Positions 1 through 9,249 of a stretch of 32,141 nt of DNA are shown here, one piece after another; position 1 is the stretch's first letter, and each line of letters begins with the position of its first letter. The DNA lies in assembly GCA_017938245.1 (NCBI GenBank), contig JAGBBX010000048.1, positions 1 through 32,141 of the forward strand, read 5' to 3'. The stretch is from Bacteroidaceae bacterium (lineage in GTDB: Bacteria; Bacteroidota; Bacteroidia; Bacteroidales; Bacteroidaceae). Under the pieces are notes generated by a model. That model did no database searches and was not told where the DNA came from. It saw only the letters and a program-made list of their open reading frames with translations. The translations under genes and the position numbers were made by a program.

Positions 1-41
1 AGCGAAGCGAGTTCCGCAGCACCCAAAAAACATCGTGAGCA

Positions 42-182
42 TTTTACGTTAAGATTTTCGTGCGCAGAGCCTTTTGCCTACTTTTCGTCGGCACGAAAAG
101 TAGGAGAAAAAGAACAATGAAAGGCTGAATTTAGCAAACAAGCCTAAATGAGAGACTGAAAAGTTTTACCGGACACCAATAT
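42..182 (+). repeat. Dispersed ~140-bp intergenic repeat, copy 1
   Basis: This stretch is nearly identical, as a reverse complement, to 32001-32141. It is also related to 1631-1728 in the same orientation. It contains a 12-bp perfect stem at 77-88/93-104 (CCTACTTTTCGT paired with ACGAAAAGTAGG, loop CGGC) and ends in a conserved ACCGGACACCAAT segment. It has no coding potential. No terminal inverted repeats or target duplications are obvious, so calling it a miniature mobile element would be inference. Confidence 0.85.
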
Positions 183-422
183 ACAGAAATAGGCGAATAT
201 AGGTAAAGTATTTATTTCCAATATATAACAAGGATATATCTTCTATAAATTTCAGTTTGCAAATGTAAAACTAACTTCAATTATGACAAAAAAATATAAA
301 TTATATTTACAAAGACTTATTTCTTTCTTCATTTCTTCAACATTCATCGTTCCATTGCGACCACCTAAAAAGAACTTTATACAACAATAGAATAGCAACT
401 ACCACAAAAAAACAGCAAGACC
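183..422. other. AT-rich intergenic stretch, no gene seen
   Basis: This stretch between repeat copy 1 and the galE promoter is AT-rich and holds no convincing open reading frame or RNA gene. With 1-182 and the promoter it accounts for the roughly 500 bases before galE. Confidence 0.6.
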
Positions 423-453
423 TTTGTATTATTAAAAAGAATATTTAACTTTG
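423..453 (+). promoter_or_regulatory. Bacteroidota-type promoter for galE
   Basis: TTTG at 423-426 and TAACTTTG at 446-453 are separated by 19 bp, matching the Bacteroidota primary sigma pattern of TTTG then TAnnTTTG. Transcription would start near 460, leaving a leader of about 45 nt before galE. Confidence 0.8.
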
Positions 454-503
454 TAGGATTAAAAACTAAAAAGTATTAAAAACAACCCATAAAACAAACA
501 AAA

Positions 504-1520
504 ATGAAAATCCTACTAACCGGAGGTGCAGGTTTCATTGGAAGCCACACCTTGATTGAACTTACCGAGGCAGGCCACGAGGCTGTAGTAGTTGACAATC
601 TCGACAACTCTTCTCCCATTTCGTTGAAACGCGTTGCTAAAATCATTGGCAAAGATGTACCTTTCTACAAGGTAGATATCCGCGACCGCGAGGGTCTTCA
701 GAAAGTATTCGACGAGCACAAGTTCGATGCTTGTATCCACTTTGCCGGTCTTAAGGCTGTGGGCGAGAGCTGCGCTAAACCCCTTGAGTACTACGAGAAC
801 AATATGAACGGTACATTCGTGCTTGTTGACGTAATGCGCAAGAACGGTTGCAAGAATATGATTTTCTCTTCAAGTGCAACAGTTTACGGCGACCCCGCTA
901 TAATTCCTATCACCGAGGAGTGCCCCAAAGGCAAATGCACCAACCCCTACGGACAGACAAAGTCGATGCTCGAGGAGGTTCTTATGGATATTCAGAAGGC
1001 TGATAACGAGTGGAACATTGTTCTTCTTCGTTACTTCAACCCCATTGGTGCACACAAGAGCGGTACTATCGGCGAGAACCCCAACGGTATCCCCAACAAC
1101 CTTATGCCCTACATCACACAGACAGCAGTCGGCAAGCGTGCCGAACTTGGTGTATTCGGTAACGACTACGACACACACGACGGTACAGGTGTACGCGACT
1201 ACATCCACGTAGTAGACCTTGCACGTGCTCACGTAGCAGCTCTTAAGGCCATAGTTGCCAACAAGGGTATTGCCATCTACAACATCGGTACAGGTCACGG
1301 TTACTCGGTACTCGACGTTGTAAAGGCATTCGAGAAGGCAAACGGCGTTCCCGTTCCTTACGCTATCAAGCCCCGTCGTCCGGGTGATATTGCTACCTGC
1401 TACTGTAACCCCGCAAAGGCCGAGGCAGAGCTTGGTTGGAAGGCTCAGTTCGGTATCGAGGATATGTGCCGCGACAGCTGGAATTGGCAGAAGAACAATC
1501 CTAACGGATTCGAGGAGTAA
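504..1520 (+). CDS. galE: UDP-glucose 4-epimerase
   Basis: This cytoplasmic short-chain dehydrogenase/reductase interconverts UDP-glucose and UDP-galactose, supplying precursors for the Leloir pathway and surface glycans. The 338-residue length is typical of GalE. The N-terminal NAD-binding glycine motif (G7, G10, G13) and the catalytic Y149xxxK153 in NPYGQTK are intact, preceded by an SSSATVYG segment carrying the active-site Ser/Thr region. The ATG at 504 puts the Rossmann motif at residues 3-14, as expected. The gene has its own promoter and is followed by a strong terminator at 1552-1583, so it appears monocistronic. Glutamate codons are 19 GAG and 2 GAA, a strong bias worth comparing with the tRNA-Glu(CTC) array at 19.1-20.1 kb. 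UDP-GlcNAc epimerase activity cannot be excluded from sequence alone. Confidence 0.95.
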   Translation: MKILLTGGAGFIGSHTLIELTEAGHEAVVVDNLDNSSPISLKRVAKIIGKDVPFYKVDIRDREGLQKVFDEHKFDACIHFAGLKAVGESCAKPLEYYENNMNGTFVLVDVMRKNGCKNMIFSSSATVYGDPAIIPITEECPKGKCTNPYGQTKSMLEEVLMDIQKADNEWNIVLLRYFNPIGAHKSGTIGENPNGIPNNLMPYITQTAVGKRAELGVFGNDYDTHDGTGVRDYIHVVDLARAHVAALKAIVANKGIAIYNIGTGHGYSVLDVVKAFEKANGVPVPYAIKPRRPGDIATCYCNPAKAEAELGWKAQFGIEDMCRDSWNWQKNNPNGFEE

Positions 1521-1551
1521 AATCCGATGCTTTAATAAGCAAAATAGAATC

Positions 1552-1583
1552 AAGAGGGCAATTACTATAGTTGCCCTCTTTTC
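1552..1583 (+). terminator. Intrinsic terminator after galE
   Basis: AGAGGGCAA and TTGCCCTCT form a 9-bp stem with a 9-nt loop, followed by TTTCTT. It lies 32 nt after the galE stop codon. Confidence 0.9.
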
Positions 1584-1630
1584 TTATCTCTCAATCACCA
1601 TAAAAAACAAAATCATAAGGCTGTTCATTG

Positions 1631-1728
1631 GTGCGCCTTTTGCCTACTTTTCGTCGGCACAAAAAGTAGGAGAAAATAACAATAAAAGGCCTAAATGAGA
1701 GACTGAAAAAGTTTTACCGGACACCAAC
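1631..1728 (+). repeat. Dispersed intergenic repeat, copy 2 (internally deleted)
   Basis: This matches copy 1 from the CCTACTTTT hairpin to ACCGGACACCAA but lacks an 18-nt internal segment (copy 1 reads GGC-TGAATTTAGCAAACAAGC-CTAAATG, this copy GGCCTAAATG). The hairpin carries one change, CACAAAAAGTAGG instead of CACGAAAAGTAGG. It ends only 17 nt before the acetyltransferase start codon, so it forms that gene's upstream region. Confidence 0.8.
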
Positions 1729-1745
1729 AATAAAAAACGAAAAAA

Positions 1746-2363
1746 ATGAAAAAAGAGATAGCCCCGCAGGAGACCACACGAGCCGGAGCCTTTTCACTTT
1801 GGATGTCATCGCCAATGCCAATGGTAACACTCACAAAGACATTCGATGTAAGCAACATAATAAAAGCGAGTAAAAAAAGCGGGATAAAGTTCAACACCCT
1901 GCTCTGCCATTGCATAGGAAAAGCAGCAAGCAGCATCGAAGAGTTTTATCTTTTACCCGAACAAGGTAAACTATTCCAATACAACCACATTGCCATAAAT
2001 GTAATTGTAAAAAACATAAAGGGAGGAATAAGTTCCTGTGATATACCATTTACCGATGATATAAAAGAGTTTGCCGACAATTACAATCGACTCACACAAA
2101 AGGCTTGCCACGAGTGCGAAAGCACCTTTTTAGAGGATTATATGATTATCGGAACATCGGCAATGATAGAAACCGAACTCGACAGCATCATCAACCAATA
2201 CACCGACAAATTCAGTAATCCTATGGTAATGTGGGGGAAATATCGCAAAGGATGGTTTAAGGCCACCCTGCCAATATCATTCCAATTTCACCACGTACAA
2301 ATGGATGGAGGGCACGGAGCAAGATTTTTGGAACAACTACAAAGGGAAATAAATAAGTTATAA
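1746..2363 (+). CDS. CatA-like O-acetyltransferase (chloramphenicol acetyltransferase family)
   Basis: The 205-residue product fits the trimeric class A chloramphenicol acetyltransferase fold, which moves acetyl from acetyl-CoA to a hydroxyl group. The C-terminal signature HHVQMDG (H182, H183, D187, G188) matches the family HHxxxDG active-site motif, and the length is close to the usual 210-220. Chromosomal Bacteroidales members of this family are often not proven resistance enzymes, so the substrate is unknown. The ATG at 1746 is the first in frame and lies directly downstream of repeat copy 2. No promoter of its own is obvious. Glu codons are mixed GAA/GAG, unlike the GAG-dominated galE, which may mark lower expression or a different origin. 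A hairpin lies downstream at 2469-2505. Confidence 0.8.
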   Translation: MKKEIAPQETTRAGAFSLWMSSPMPMVTLTKTFDVSNIIKASKKSGIKFNTLLCHCIGKAASSIEEFYLLPEQGKLFQYNHIAINVIVKNIKGGISSCDIPFTDDIKEFADNYNRLTQKACHECESTFLEDYMIIGTSAMIETELDSIINQYTDKFSNPMVMWGKYRKGWFKATLPISFQFHHVQMDGGHGARFLEQLQREINKL

Positions 2364-2389
2364 TAAACACCTGTAACCTACTATAATTC

Positions 2390-2421
2390 GGGCGATTAGA
2401 AATCGCCCCTACACGCAATGA
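2390..2421 (+). repeat. Short dispersed hairpin repeat, copy 1
   Basis: GGGCGATT-AGA-AATCGCCC is a perfect 8-bp hairpin followed by CTACACGCAATGA. A close relative occurs at 20289-20320. Confidence 0.6.
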
Positions 2422-2468
2422 GTGGTTATTTTATAGCAGGTACAAAATCGTCCCACGCCATAAAAACA

Positions 2469-2505
2469 TATTAGGCGCACAACTCGAAAGGTTGTGCGCC
2501 TAATA
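2469..2505. terminator. Strong hairpin, probable bidirectional terminator
   Basis: ATTAGGCGCACAAC and GTTGTGCGCCTAAT form a 14-bp perfect stem around TCGAAAG. It sits between the convergent acetyltransferase and protease genes. On the minus strand it is followed by ATGTTTTTAT, so it probably serves mainly the protease gene. Confidence 0.75.
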
Positions 2506-2526
2506 TTAAATTATATCTCAGGAAAT

Positions 2527-5500
2527 TTATCTTACGATAAACTTAGTACCCTCGATGAGATATATACCACGTGGGAGTGAGAGACGCAATACGCCATCCA
2601 CCACCTCGTCGGCAACAACGGCACCATATACATTGTAAACAGTTACGCGACGAGCAGCCTCGGTACAGAACTCAACCTCGCTGCCTTTAACATTAACCTT
2701 GATAACACTCTGTTCCTCGGTCACATTCTCAATATCCGACCAAGCAAAGTCATCGTTTGTAATCTTCTTGGCAAGGTAGAAACTCTCGATAATAAGATTG
2801 GTATAACCACGAGTATTCATAAGCAAACCAACAGTTACCTCAGTCTCCTTAGAAACGGTAAACGACACCTCGCCCTCGGTGAACTTAGCGCTTGCCAAAG
2901 CCTCGGTAATATCCTCGGTATCGGGTATAGTATTACCTTCGGCAACAACAATATAAGAATAATCGTCCTGCATAGCAACCTTCTGCTTAACACCAAATAC
3001 ATAGTGTCCTGCCGGCAGAGTAATTGTCTGATACAACTTATGGTCGGCAAGCTCGGCTTCGAAGTCATACTCCTTAAGTGTGAGTGCAAGTGCATCGCCC
3101 TCGTTGGTATTTACATAGAAACCGGTTGTTACCTTTCCGTTTACAACAGGATTCTCGATGTGCCAGGGTGACTGCTCGCTATTCTGCTGCAGACTCATAC
3201 AAATCTTTATCGAGGGGTTAACCGAAGTACCTGTGTGCAAGAAAGGCTTCTTATAGTTCTTTAGGTAAGTAGCCGCAACATCGTCAAGCTCGGTCATACT
3301 TAAGCAGAATGCACCAAGTGACGAACTCCAGGCATCACCCTCGGGACCAAATCCCGAACGTACACCGTTGTTAGCATTTGATGTAGCATCCTGAACATCA
3401 CCTGAGCTCTGATTAAACTGATAATAAAGGACAAGAGCGTGCTCACGCTCGGCACTCTTTACATCCTCGATGGGAGCATTTGCATACTCAAGAATCTGTT
3501 CTTTTGTAAGAGCACTATTCCAAATGCGGAACTCATCGATAACTGCATTCATAGCACCCTGTGAACCACCAAGAGTAAATGTCTCGGGCATTGTGGGGAA
3601 CTGACTCTTAAAGCGAGTGTAGATAGTCTCAATACTCTCACCGTCACGATAGAGATGCAGATTACCCTTGTCGAATACAAGAGCATAGTGGTGCCATTCA
3701 CCCACCTTGAAGAAAGTGGCATTAGATGTATAAACGGTACCACCCATAGAGAATGATAGAGAACCATCGCCAAGCGAACAGATGAGCATATCACCCATTG
3801 TTCCACCGATAGCGTGCGATGCGGTAATATTCTTCTTGGCGTTCATCCACCAATCCATTGTAAAGGCCCTTGTTGTGCTAAGAGTCAACGGATTTTTGAA
3901 TGTAACAAGCTCGGTCTTTTCACCACGGAAGTTAAGTCCGGTCTTAGAGTCGGCGTTGCACACCACGATAGCATTTCCGCGTGTACCCACTCCTGTACCA
4001 ACGTGGTTCGATGCCTCCAATGATACTTTATAAATACCGGGCTCATCCATCTTCATCTCGAAGTTCTGCTCCGAAGATACATAGTGATGATAACGGTCGG
4101 ATACTATCCAATGCCACTTTGTCGGCAAATACTTACTCTGGTCTAATAATTTGACAGTACCACCCTTATGCAATACAGCCGGTTCAATCTTAAAGTCGAC
4201 ATCGGGAGTTACGTTACCCACAGTAATTGTCTTAGAGTACTCCGATGTACCTGCCGCATTAGTAGCCTTAAGCGTTACGGTATAGAATCCCGGCTCGTTG
4301 TATGTAGCTGCTGCATTCACAGTCTTAACGCTCTCGACCTCGGCGCCGGGCATCAGCCACTCGAAGCTGCCGGTAAGAGGAGTTGTGGTGTTTATGAAGC
4401 TGATGCGCTCGCCCACAGTAGCAGTCTCGGCAGCCTTGAAGCCTGCAACAGGAAGAGGAAGAGACTCAACGGTGAGTTTCTGCTCACTCTTTGCCGAGTT
4501 ACCAAGTCCATCGTAAACGGTAAGAGTAATTGTCTTCTCGCCTGTACTATCAAATACAATATCGGGATGTTGAACACCATACTGCTTGCCATCGGCCTCC
4601 CACAAGAATTTAATTGCATTTGCCGATGAGGTATTCTTGATGCTTAGCGAGCTGTTTGAGTAATAGGGAGCCTCGGGAAGCTCGAACGACGAAACAAGTT
4701 CGCGCTTATCAACCAACAAAGTTGTGTTGGCGATTGTTCTGTGACGACCTTCCAATGTAACAACCTCGTGACCCTTAACGTCGAACAGTTTGCCATTTTC
4801 ATCCTCGTTCATATTGATATATGCCAATAGGTCGGGGTTATTTGCAGCATCGGCAACCTCGTAATACATCATAGACTTAATCTGCGACGGTGTACGTACT
4901 GTATTCCAAACACGGAACTCATCCATACTACCGTTGATAGCTGTAGCCGATGTTGTTCCACCCACAACGAGTGAACCGAATCCGCCAATGCCATTAATAC
5001 CCGATGTGCACTCGCCCACATTCTCGCCATCGACGTATGCAGTCATAGTGTTACCATTAACCACTACGGCCACGTGATGCCATTTTCTTGCAGCAAGCGC
5101 ATTTGCAGCCGACTCGATACGTGCGCCGGTATTCCATCCTACAACCAACTGCGACGAAGATGTTGTATGCAACATAAAATTCTCGGCCCAACCGGGACCC
5201 ATCTGCTGATTATAATCAACGCAAGTAGTAGGATTCAACCAGAACTCGATTGTAGCAGTGGGAAGAACCTCATTGAACAGGTCTTTTATCTCGAATCCCG
5301 AAGTCTGGAATCCGTGAACATTATTCTTCTCGGGCACAGAACCCTGGAAAGCTGTTACAACAGTAGGAGTAACACGTGTCGACTCGGCCTCCTTACCGTT
5401 TATATCATATACAGCCGCAAGAGTGTATGAAGTAACATCACCTGCATCAAAGCTTGTTACATCCTTTTCCAAACGCTTAACAAGCTGTGCTCCATTATAG

Positions 5501-7038
5501 ATATTATAACCAAGAAGCTCGTAGGTAGAGAGAGCGGGAACATCCCAAGTGAGTTTGCCTGCCTCGAGCATTGCGTTACGAGGAACATTCAAAGGCTCAC
5601 CGGTAACAACAACCGAGATATATGTCTTGCTACCAAGAGTCTTTATCTTAACACCACCCTCGGGAATATCACAGGGGAACTCAACACCATTCTCGTCGAA
5701 CTCATAGTCGAGAATAGAGCACTTATGTACCTTACCGTTACCCGAAGCACTAACCTTAGACTGGATAACGAAGAAATACTTTAGAGGTTTACGTGTATCG
5801 AATCCCGCAGAAAGGTCGGTAAGGTCATAACCAAACTCCATTGGCTCGTAGTGTATACCATCCTTCCAACGACCAAGCATAGGCATCAGAGCATCGCCAT
5901 TCTCGCCATCACCATCACCCGCATATTTAAAATGCTCGAAGTTTACAATCTTCTCGGGAGTTGTCGCATTTATATCCGATGAGATACCTGCCGAAAGCAT
6001 CAGCTCGCTGCGTTTCGAGTACTCCATCTCAATTTTCATTGTACGTATTGGACGATAGTTCTTGCGTATGTGATAAATCTCGGGCCAATAGTAATCGGTA
6101 GAGTTAGCATGTGTCACAGCGTTCTTGTAGGGACAGTAGATGAAACCGCTGTTACACCACGATGAACCCCAAGAGTTAGCGATAATCCAAGCACCTACCT
6201 CGTCTTTCTCTTTCTCGCCCGAAACACCGTTACCATCGAGGTCGAACTCAATCTCATCGTCATATCCAACGATTGTAAGCGCGTGATCGACCTGCTTGCC
6301 CCAAGCGCCAACGTAATACATATTATTTACGCCAAGCTCGCGGTTCTTTGCAGTGTTAGGTATTCTGAGCCAAGTACCGGCACTCGCAACACCGATACCA
6401 CAGATACCTCCGGCAGCAAAATCCTTGTCGCCGTTGTGATTCCACAACCAGTTCTTTACAGCCTCACGTCCCTCCTCGGTCTCTACCGACATTGGGAAAT
6501 TGGTTGTCTTGCCCAAACGATTGAACATTGCCGAGTACCACTTATCATAGCCTTGCATCCAACCAAAGTCATTGTCGGCACAATCCTGATTACCGAAGAG
6601 TGCCGAGTAGGTACGACCGCCGTAAACCTCGATATTAGGAATACCGTTGGCAATAGCCATCTGGTCCTTCGACGAACCCGAGTTTGTGAGCAACCAGGTA
6701 AAGTGTGAAGGATAGATATTCTCGGGCTCCGACGCATCGGCATTTCTCAGAGCGTTAATCTCGTAAGTGAACATATACGAGATACGAGATGCTGAACCAC
6801 ACGAACCACCATCCTGATTAAAAATTGTGGGAAAGTGCTTGTTTGTAGCGTTATTCACTCGCACAGGGCGTGTCTTTGTGGCATCACCCTTACGAATCAT
6901 AAGAGTCTTGTCACCCCTTGTAGGAGGAGCATAATCGGGGTACTTCTCATAGTTAACCTCGACCTGCGCAACTACAGGAATGGTTACAGCTATCATAGCA
7001 GCCGCAACCAACTTTGTTTTTAATTGTTGTAGGTTCAT
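2527..7038 (-). CDS. Large secreted papain-like (C1) peptidase with LamG and PKD modules and a T9SS-like tail
   Basis: A 1503-residue secreted protein. Residues 1-25 are a signal peptide ending VVAQ. A papain-like domain follows: NQDGGSC with probable nucleophile C80, VDHALTIVGYD with H252, and IANSWGSSW with N288. Calcium-site-like DLDGNG lies just after the His. Then come a LamG/concanavalin-like domain (about 590-730, ending MDEFRVWN), three PKD-like beta-sandwich repeats (about 795-1025, with GFYTVTLKATNAAG and similar), a second LamG domain (about 1050-1185, ending IDEFRIWN), a beta-rich region, and a C-terminal VYNVYGAVV...LPRGIYLIEGTKFIVR stretch resembling a type IX secretion sorting domain. 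It probably cleaves protein or peptide substrates at the cell surface or outside, with LamG/PKD modules binding glycans or partners. The modules are recognised by motif; substrate and sorting route are inference. It appears monocistronic. Confidence 0.88.
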   Translation of the reverse strand: MNLQQLKTKLVAAAMIAVTIPVVAQVEVNYEKYPDYAPPTRGDKTLMIRKGDATKTRPVRVNNATNKHFPTIFNQDGGSCGSASRISYMFTYEINALRNADASEPENIYPSHFTWLLTNSGSSKDQMAIANGIPNIEVYGGRTYSALFGNQDCADNDFGWMQGYDKWYSAMFNRLGKTTNFPMSVETEEGREAVKNWLWNHNGDKDFAAGGICGIGVASAGTWLRIPNTAKNRELGVNNMYYVGAWGKQVDHALTIVGYDDEIEFDLDGNGVSGEKEKDEVGAWIIANSWGSSWCNSGFIYCPYKNAVTHANSTDYYWPEIYHIRKNYRPIRTMKIEMEYSKRSELMLSAGISSDINATTPEKIVNFEHFKYAGDGDGENGDALMPMLGRWKDGIHYEPMEFGYDLTDLSAGFDTRKPLKYFFVIQSKVSASGNGKVHKCSILDYEFDENGVEFPCDIPEGGVKIKTLGSKTYISVVVTGEPLNVPRNAMLEAGKLTWDVPALSTYELLGYNIYNGAQLVKRLEKDVTSFDAGDVTSYTLAAVYDINGKEAESTRVTPTVVTAFQGSVPEKNNVHGFQTSGFEIKDLFNEVLPTATIEFWLNPTTCVDYNQQMGPGWAENFMLHTTSSSQLVVGWNTGARIESAANALAARKWHHVAVVVNGNTMTAYVDGENVGECTSGINGIGGFGSLVVGGTTSATAINGSMDEFRVWNTVRTPSQIKSMMYYEVADAANNPDLLAYINMNEDENGKLFDVKGHEVVTLEGRHRTIANTTLLVDKRELVSSFELPEAPYYSNSSLSIKNTSSANAIKFLWEADGKQYGVQHPDIVFDSTGEKTITLTVYDGLGNSAKSEQKLTVESLPLPVAGFKAAETATVGERISFINTTTPLTGSFEWLMPGAEVESVKTVNAAATYNEPGFYTVTLKATNAAGTSEYSKTITVGNVTPDVDFKIEPAVLHKGGTVKLLDQSKYLPTKWHWIVSDRYHHYVSSEQNFEMKMDEPGIYKVSLEASNHVGTGVGTRGNAIVVCNADSKTGLNFRGEKTELVTFKNPLTLSTTRAFTMDWWMNAKKNITASHAIGGTMGDMLICSLGDGSLSFSMGGTVYTSNATFFKVGEWHHYALVFDKGNLHLYRDGESIETIYTRFKSQFPTMPETFTLGGSQGAMNAVIDEFRIWNSALTKEQILEYANAPIEDVKSAEREHALVLYYQFNQSSGDVQDATSNANNGVRSGFGPEGDAWSSSLGAFCLSMTELDDVAATYLKNYKKPFLHTGTSVNPSIKICMSLQQNSEQSPWHIENPVVNGKVTTGFYVNTNEGDALALTLKEYDFEAELADHKLYQTITLPAGHYVFGVKQKVAMQDDYSYIVVAEGNTIPDTEDITEALASAKFTEGEVSFTVSKETEVTVGLLMNTRGYTNLIIESFYLAKKITNDDFAWSDIENVTEEQSVIKVNVKGSEVEFCTEAARRVTVYNVYGAVVADEVVDGVLRLSLPRGIYLIEGTKFIVR

Positions 7039-7212
7039 AGATATAAATTTAGTTTAAAAATAATTATTTTTTCTGCCGATAAGAAGTTAACTTGTATAGA
7101 TTATATTTAAAACTTGGAAAGTTAATCACTTTTTACCATTTAACAATAATATATATATATAATTTTTATATTATTAACAAAAGAGGTTATCAGCCTTCCC
7201 GAGGAGGCAACG

Positions 7213-7251
7213 CAAAAAAACAGCGTTGACAGTTATAAACCATCAACGCTG
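7213..7251 (-). terminator. Intrinsic terminator after the phosphohexomutase gene
   Basis: On the minus strand CAGCGTTGA and TCAACGCTG form a 9-bp stem with a 13-nt loop, followed by seven T. It lies just downstream of the stop at 7274. Confidence 0.88.
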
Positions 7252-7273
7252 AATATTTTTTATTATCTTATTA

Positions 7274-9013
7274 TCAGATAGAGAGAGCCTCTTTCATCTT
7301 GACAATAAGAGCATCGGCAGCAGCAGTAGCAGCCTCGAAGTCCTCGCGTGTCTTCATAACACCCTTAGCCTCCATATAGAACTTAATCTTAGGCTCGGTT
7401 CCCGAAGGACGAACAGATACCTTGTTGCCGCTCTCGGTAAAGTACTGAAGTACGTTAGAGGGCTCGGGCATATCAATATCGGTTACGTTACCATTTACGT
7501 CGGTCTGCTTCATAGCCTTGAAGTCCTTGTAGCAAACAACCTTCTCACCTGCCATCTCCTTGAGGGGATTAGCACGGAAGTTCTCCATCATCTGACGAAT
7601 CTCATCGGCACCGCTCTTTCCCGGCTTAACCACGTTTACGGTAATCTCCTTAGAGAAGCCATACTCTACGTAGATATCCATCAAAAGCTCATAGAGACTC
7701 TTGCCGTTATCCTTTGCCCAAGCAGCAACCTCGGCAATGAGACTACAAGCCGAAACAGCATCCTTGTCGCGGCAGAAGTCCTCGGCCAAGAAACCGAAGC
7801 TCTCCTCTCCACCACCGATATACTTTGCAATACCCTCGTTGTCGCGGATAACCTTAGCAATCCACTTGAAACCTGTGTAGCAGTCGTACATCTTAAGGTT
7901 GTTCTTCTCGGCAATATTCTTAATAACCTCTGTCGTAACTATTGTCTTAACAACAAACTCCTTACCAGTCATCTTACCCAGCTTAGTGTACTGTGTAATA
8001 ATGTAGTAGAGGAACATCATACAAGTCTGGTTACCATTGATAATCATCCATTCACCCTTGTCGTTCTTGCAAGAGATTGCGAGACGGTCGGCATCGGGGT
8101 CAGAAGCCATTACAAGGTCGGCATCAATTTTCTTTGCAAGGTCGATAGCCATTGTCATAGCCTCGGGGTTCTCGGGGTTGGGCGATACTACTGTAGGGAA
8201 GTTTCCATCCTTAACCATCTGCTCCTCGACGCAGTGGATATTCTCGAAGCCCCAGCGACGAAGTGATGAAGGAATGAGAACGCGACCGCAACCGTGAATA
8301 GGAGTATAGACAATCTTAAGGTCTTTGTGACGCTCTATAACCTCGGGGTCGATGATAAGAGTCTTAACCTCGTCGAGGAAAGCATTGTCGACATCCTCAC
8401 CGATAATCTGAATGAGTTCGGGGTTGCCCTGGAACTTGATATCCTCGACCTTAACACTCTCTACATTCTTGATAGTGTTTACATCGTGAGGAGAGAGCAT
8501 CTGTGCACCGTCGTCCCAATAAGCCTTGTAACCGTTGTACTCCTTGGGATTGTGGCTTGCTGTGATATTCACACCACTCTGACAGCCGAGGTAACGTATA
8601 GCGTATGAAATCTCAGGTGTAGGACGCAAATCCTCGAAAAGGTAAACCTTGATACCGTTAGCCGAGAAGATGTTTGCCGAAATCTCGGCAAAGAGACGGC
8701 TGTTGTTACGGCAGTCGTGACCAACAACCACAGAAATCTGCTCAAGGTCTTTGAAACACTCGTTAAGATAGTTTGCCAATCCCTGTGTAGCACGACCAAC
8801 AGTGTAGATGTTCATACGGTTGCTACCTGCACCCATAATACCGCGCAGGCCACCGGTACCAAACTCAAGCTCCTTGTAGAAGGCATCGATAAGAGGAGTC
8901 TTGTCCTCGTTGTCGAGCATAGCCTGTACCTCTTTGCGTGTCTCCTCGTCATAAGCGGGAGAGAGCCACTCATTGGCCTTCGCAGTCACCATTTTAATTA
9001 ATTCCTGATCCAT
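7274..9013 (-). CDS. Phosphohexomutase (phosphoglucomutase/phosphomannomutase family)
   Basis: A 579-residue cytoplasmic alpha-D-phosphohexomutase that moves phosphate between C1 and C6 of hexose phosphates, linking glycolytic sugars to nucleotide-sugar synthesis. All four family motifs are present: phosphoserine loop TASHNP with S153, metal-binding DPDADR (D305, D307, D309), sugar-binding GGEESFG (401-407) and phosphate-binding RPSGTEPK (534-541). The N-terminal EFGTGGLRG at 50-58 is characteristic of the long PGM/PMM type common in Bacteroidota and Firmicutes. Length is normal. Glucose versus mannose preference cannot be decided from sequence. The ATG at 9013 gives the usual N-terminus. It stands alone, with a good terminator downstream. 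Confidence 0.93.
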   Translation of the reverse strand: MDQELIKMVTAKANEWLSPAYDEETRKEVQAMLDNEDKTPLIDAFYKELEFGTGGLRGIMGAGSNRMNIYTVGRATQGLANYLNECFKDLEQISVVVGHDCRNNSRLFAEISANIFSANGIKVYLFEDLRPTPEISYAIRYLGCQSGVNITASHNPKEYNGYKAYWDDGAQMLSPHDVNTIKNVESVKVEDIKFQGNPELIQIIGEDVDNAFLDEVKTLIIDPEVIERHKDLKIVYTPIHGCGRVLIPSSLRRWGFENIHCVEEQMVKDGNFPTVVSPNPENPEAMTMAIDLAKKIDADLVMASDPDADRLAISCKNDKGEWMIINGNQTCMMFLYYIITQYTKLGKMTGKEFVVKTIVTTEVIKNIAEKNNLKMYDCYTGFKWIAKVIRDNEGIAKYIGGGEESFGFLAEDFCRDKDAVSACSLIAEVAAWAKDNGKSLYELLMDIYVEYGFSKEITVNVVKPGKSGADEIRQMMENFRANPLKEMAGEKVVCYKDFKAMKQTDVNGNVTDIDMPEPSNVLQYFTESGNKVSVRPSGTEPKIKFYMEAKGVMKTREDFEAATAAADALIVKMKEALSI

Positions 9014-9249
9014 AAGTTATGAATTTTTAAATTAGTTAGATATATTTTATGATTCTTATTTCATCAATAGTGCAGTTGTATAAAAAACAGCTGTTCCAAA
9101 CAAGTGGTTCCCGAAATTACAGACTCCACCTAATGTAATTAAACAACTATCGCGTAAAGATATGCAATTATTTTAGATGCTGTCTATTTTTTCTTAAAAA
9201 AATTTAATACGCATATTAAATAACAATATACTCTATTCTATATCAAATA

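Noticed and set aside
870-1553. 227-residue open frame antisense to galE
   Set aside because: galE is unambiguous on the other strand; GAG/CTC-rich codons leave few stops on the antisense strand. The translation has no recognisable domain.
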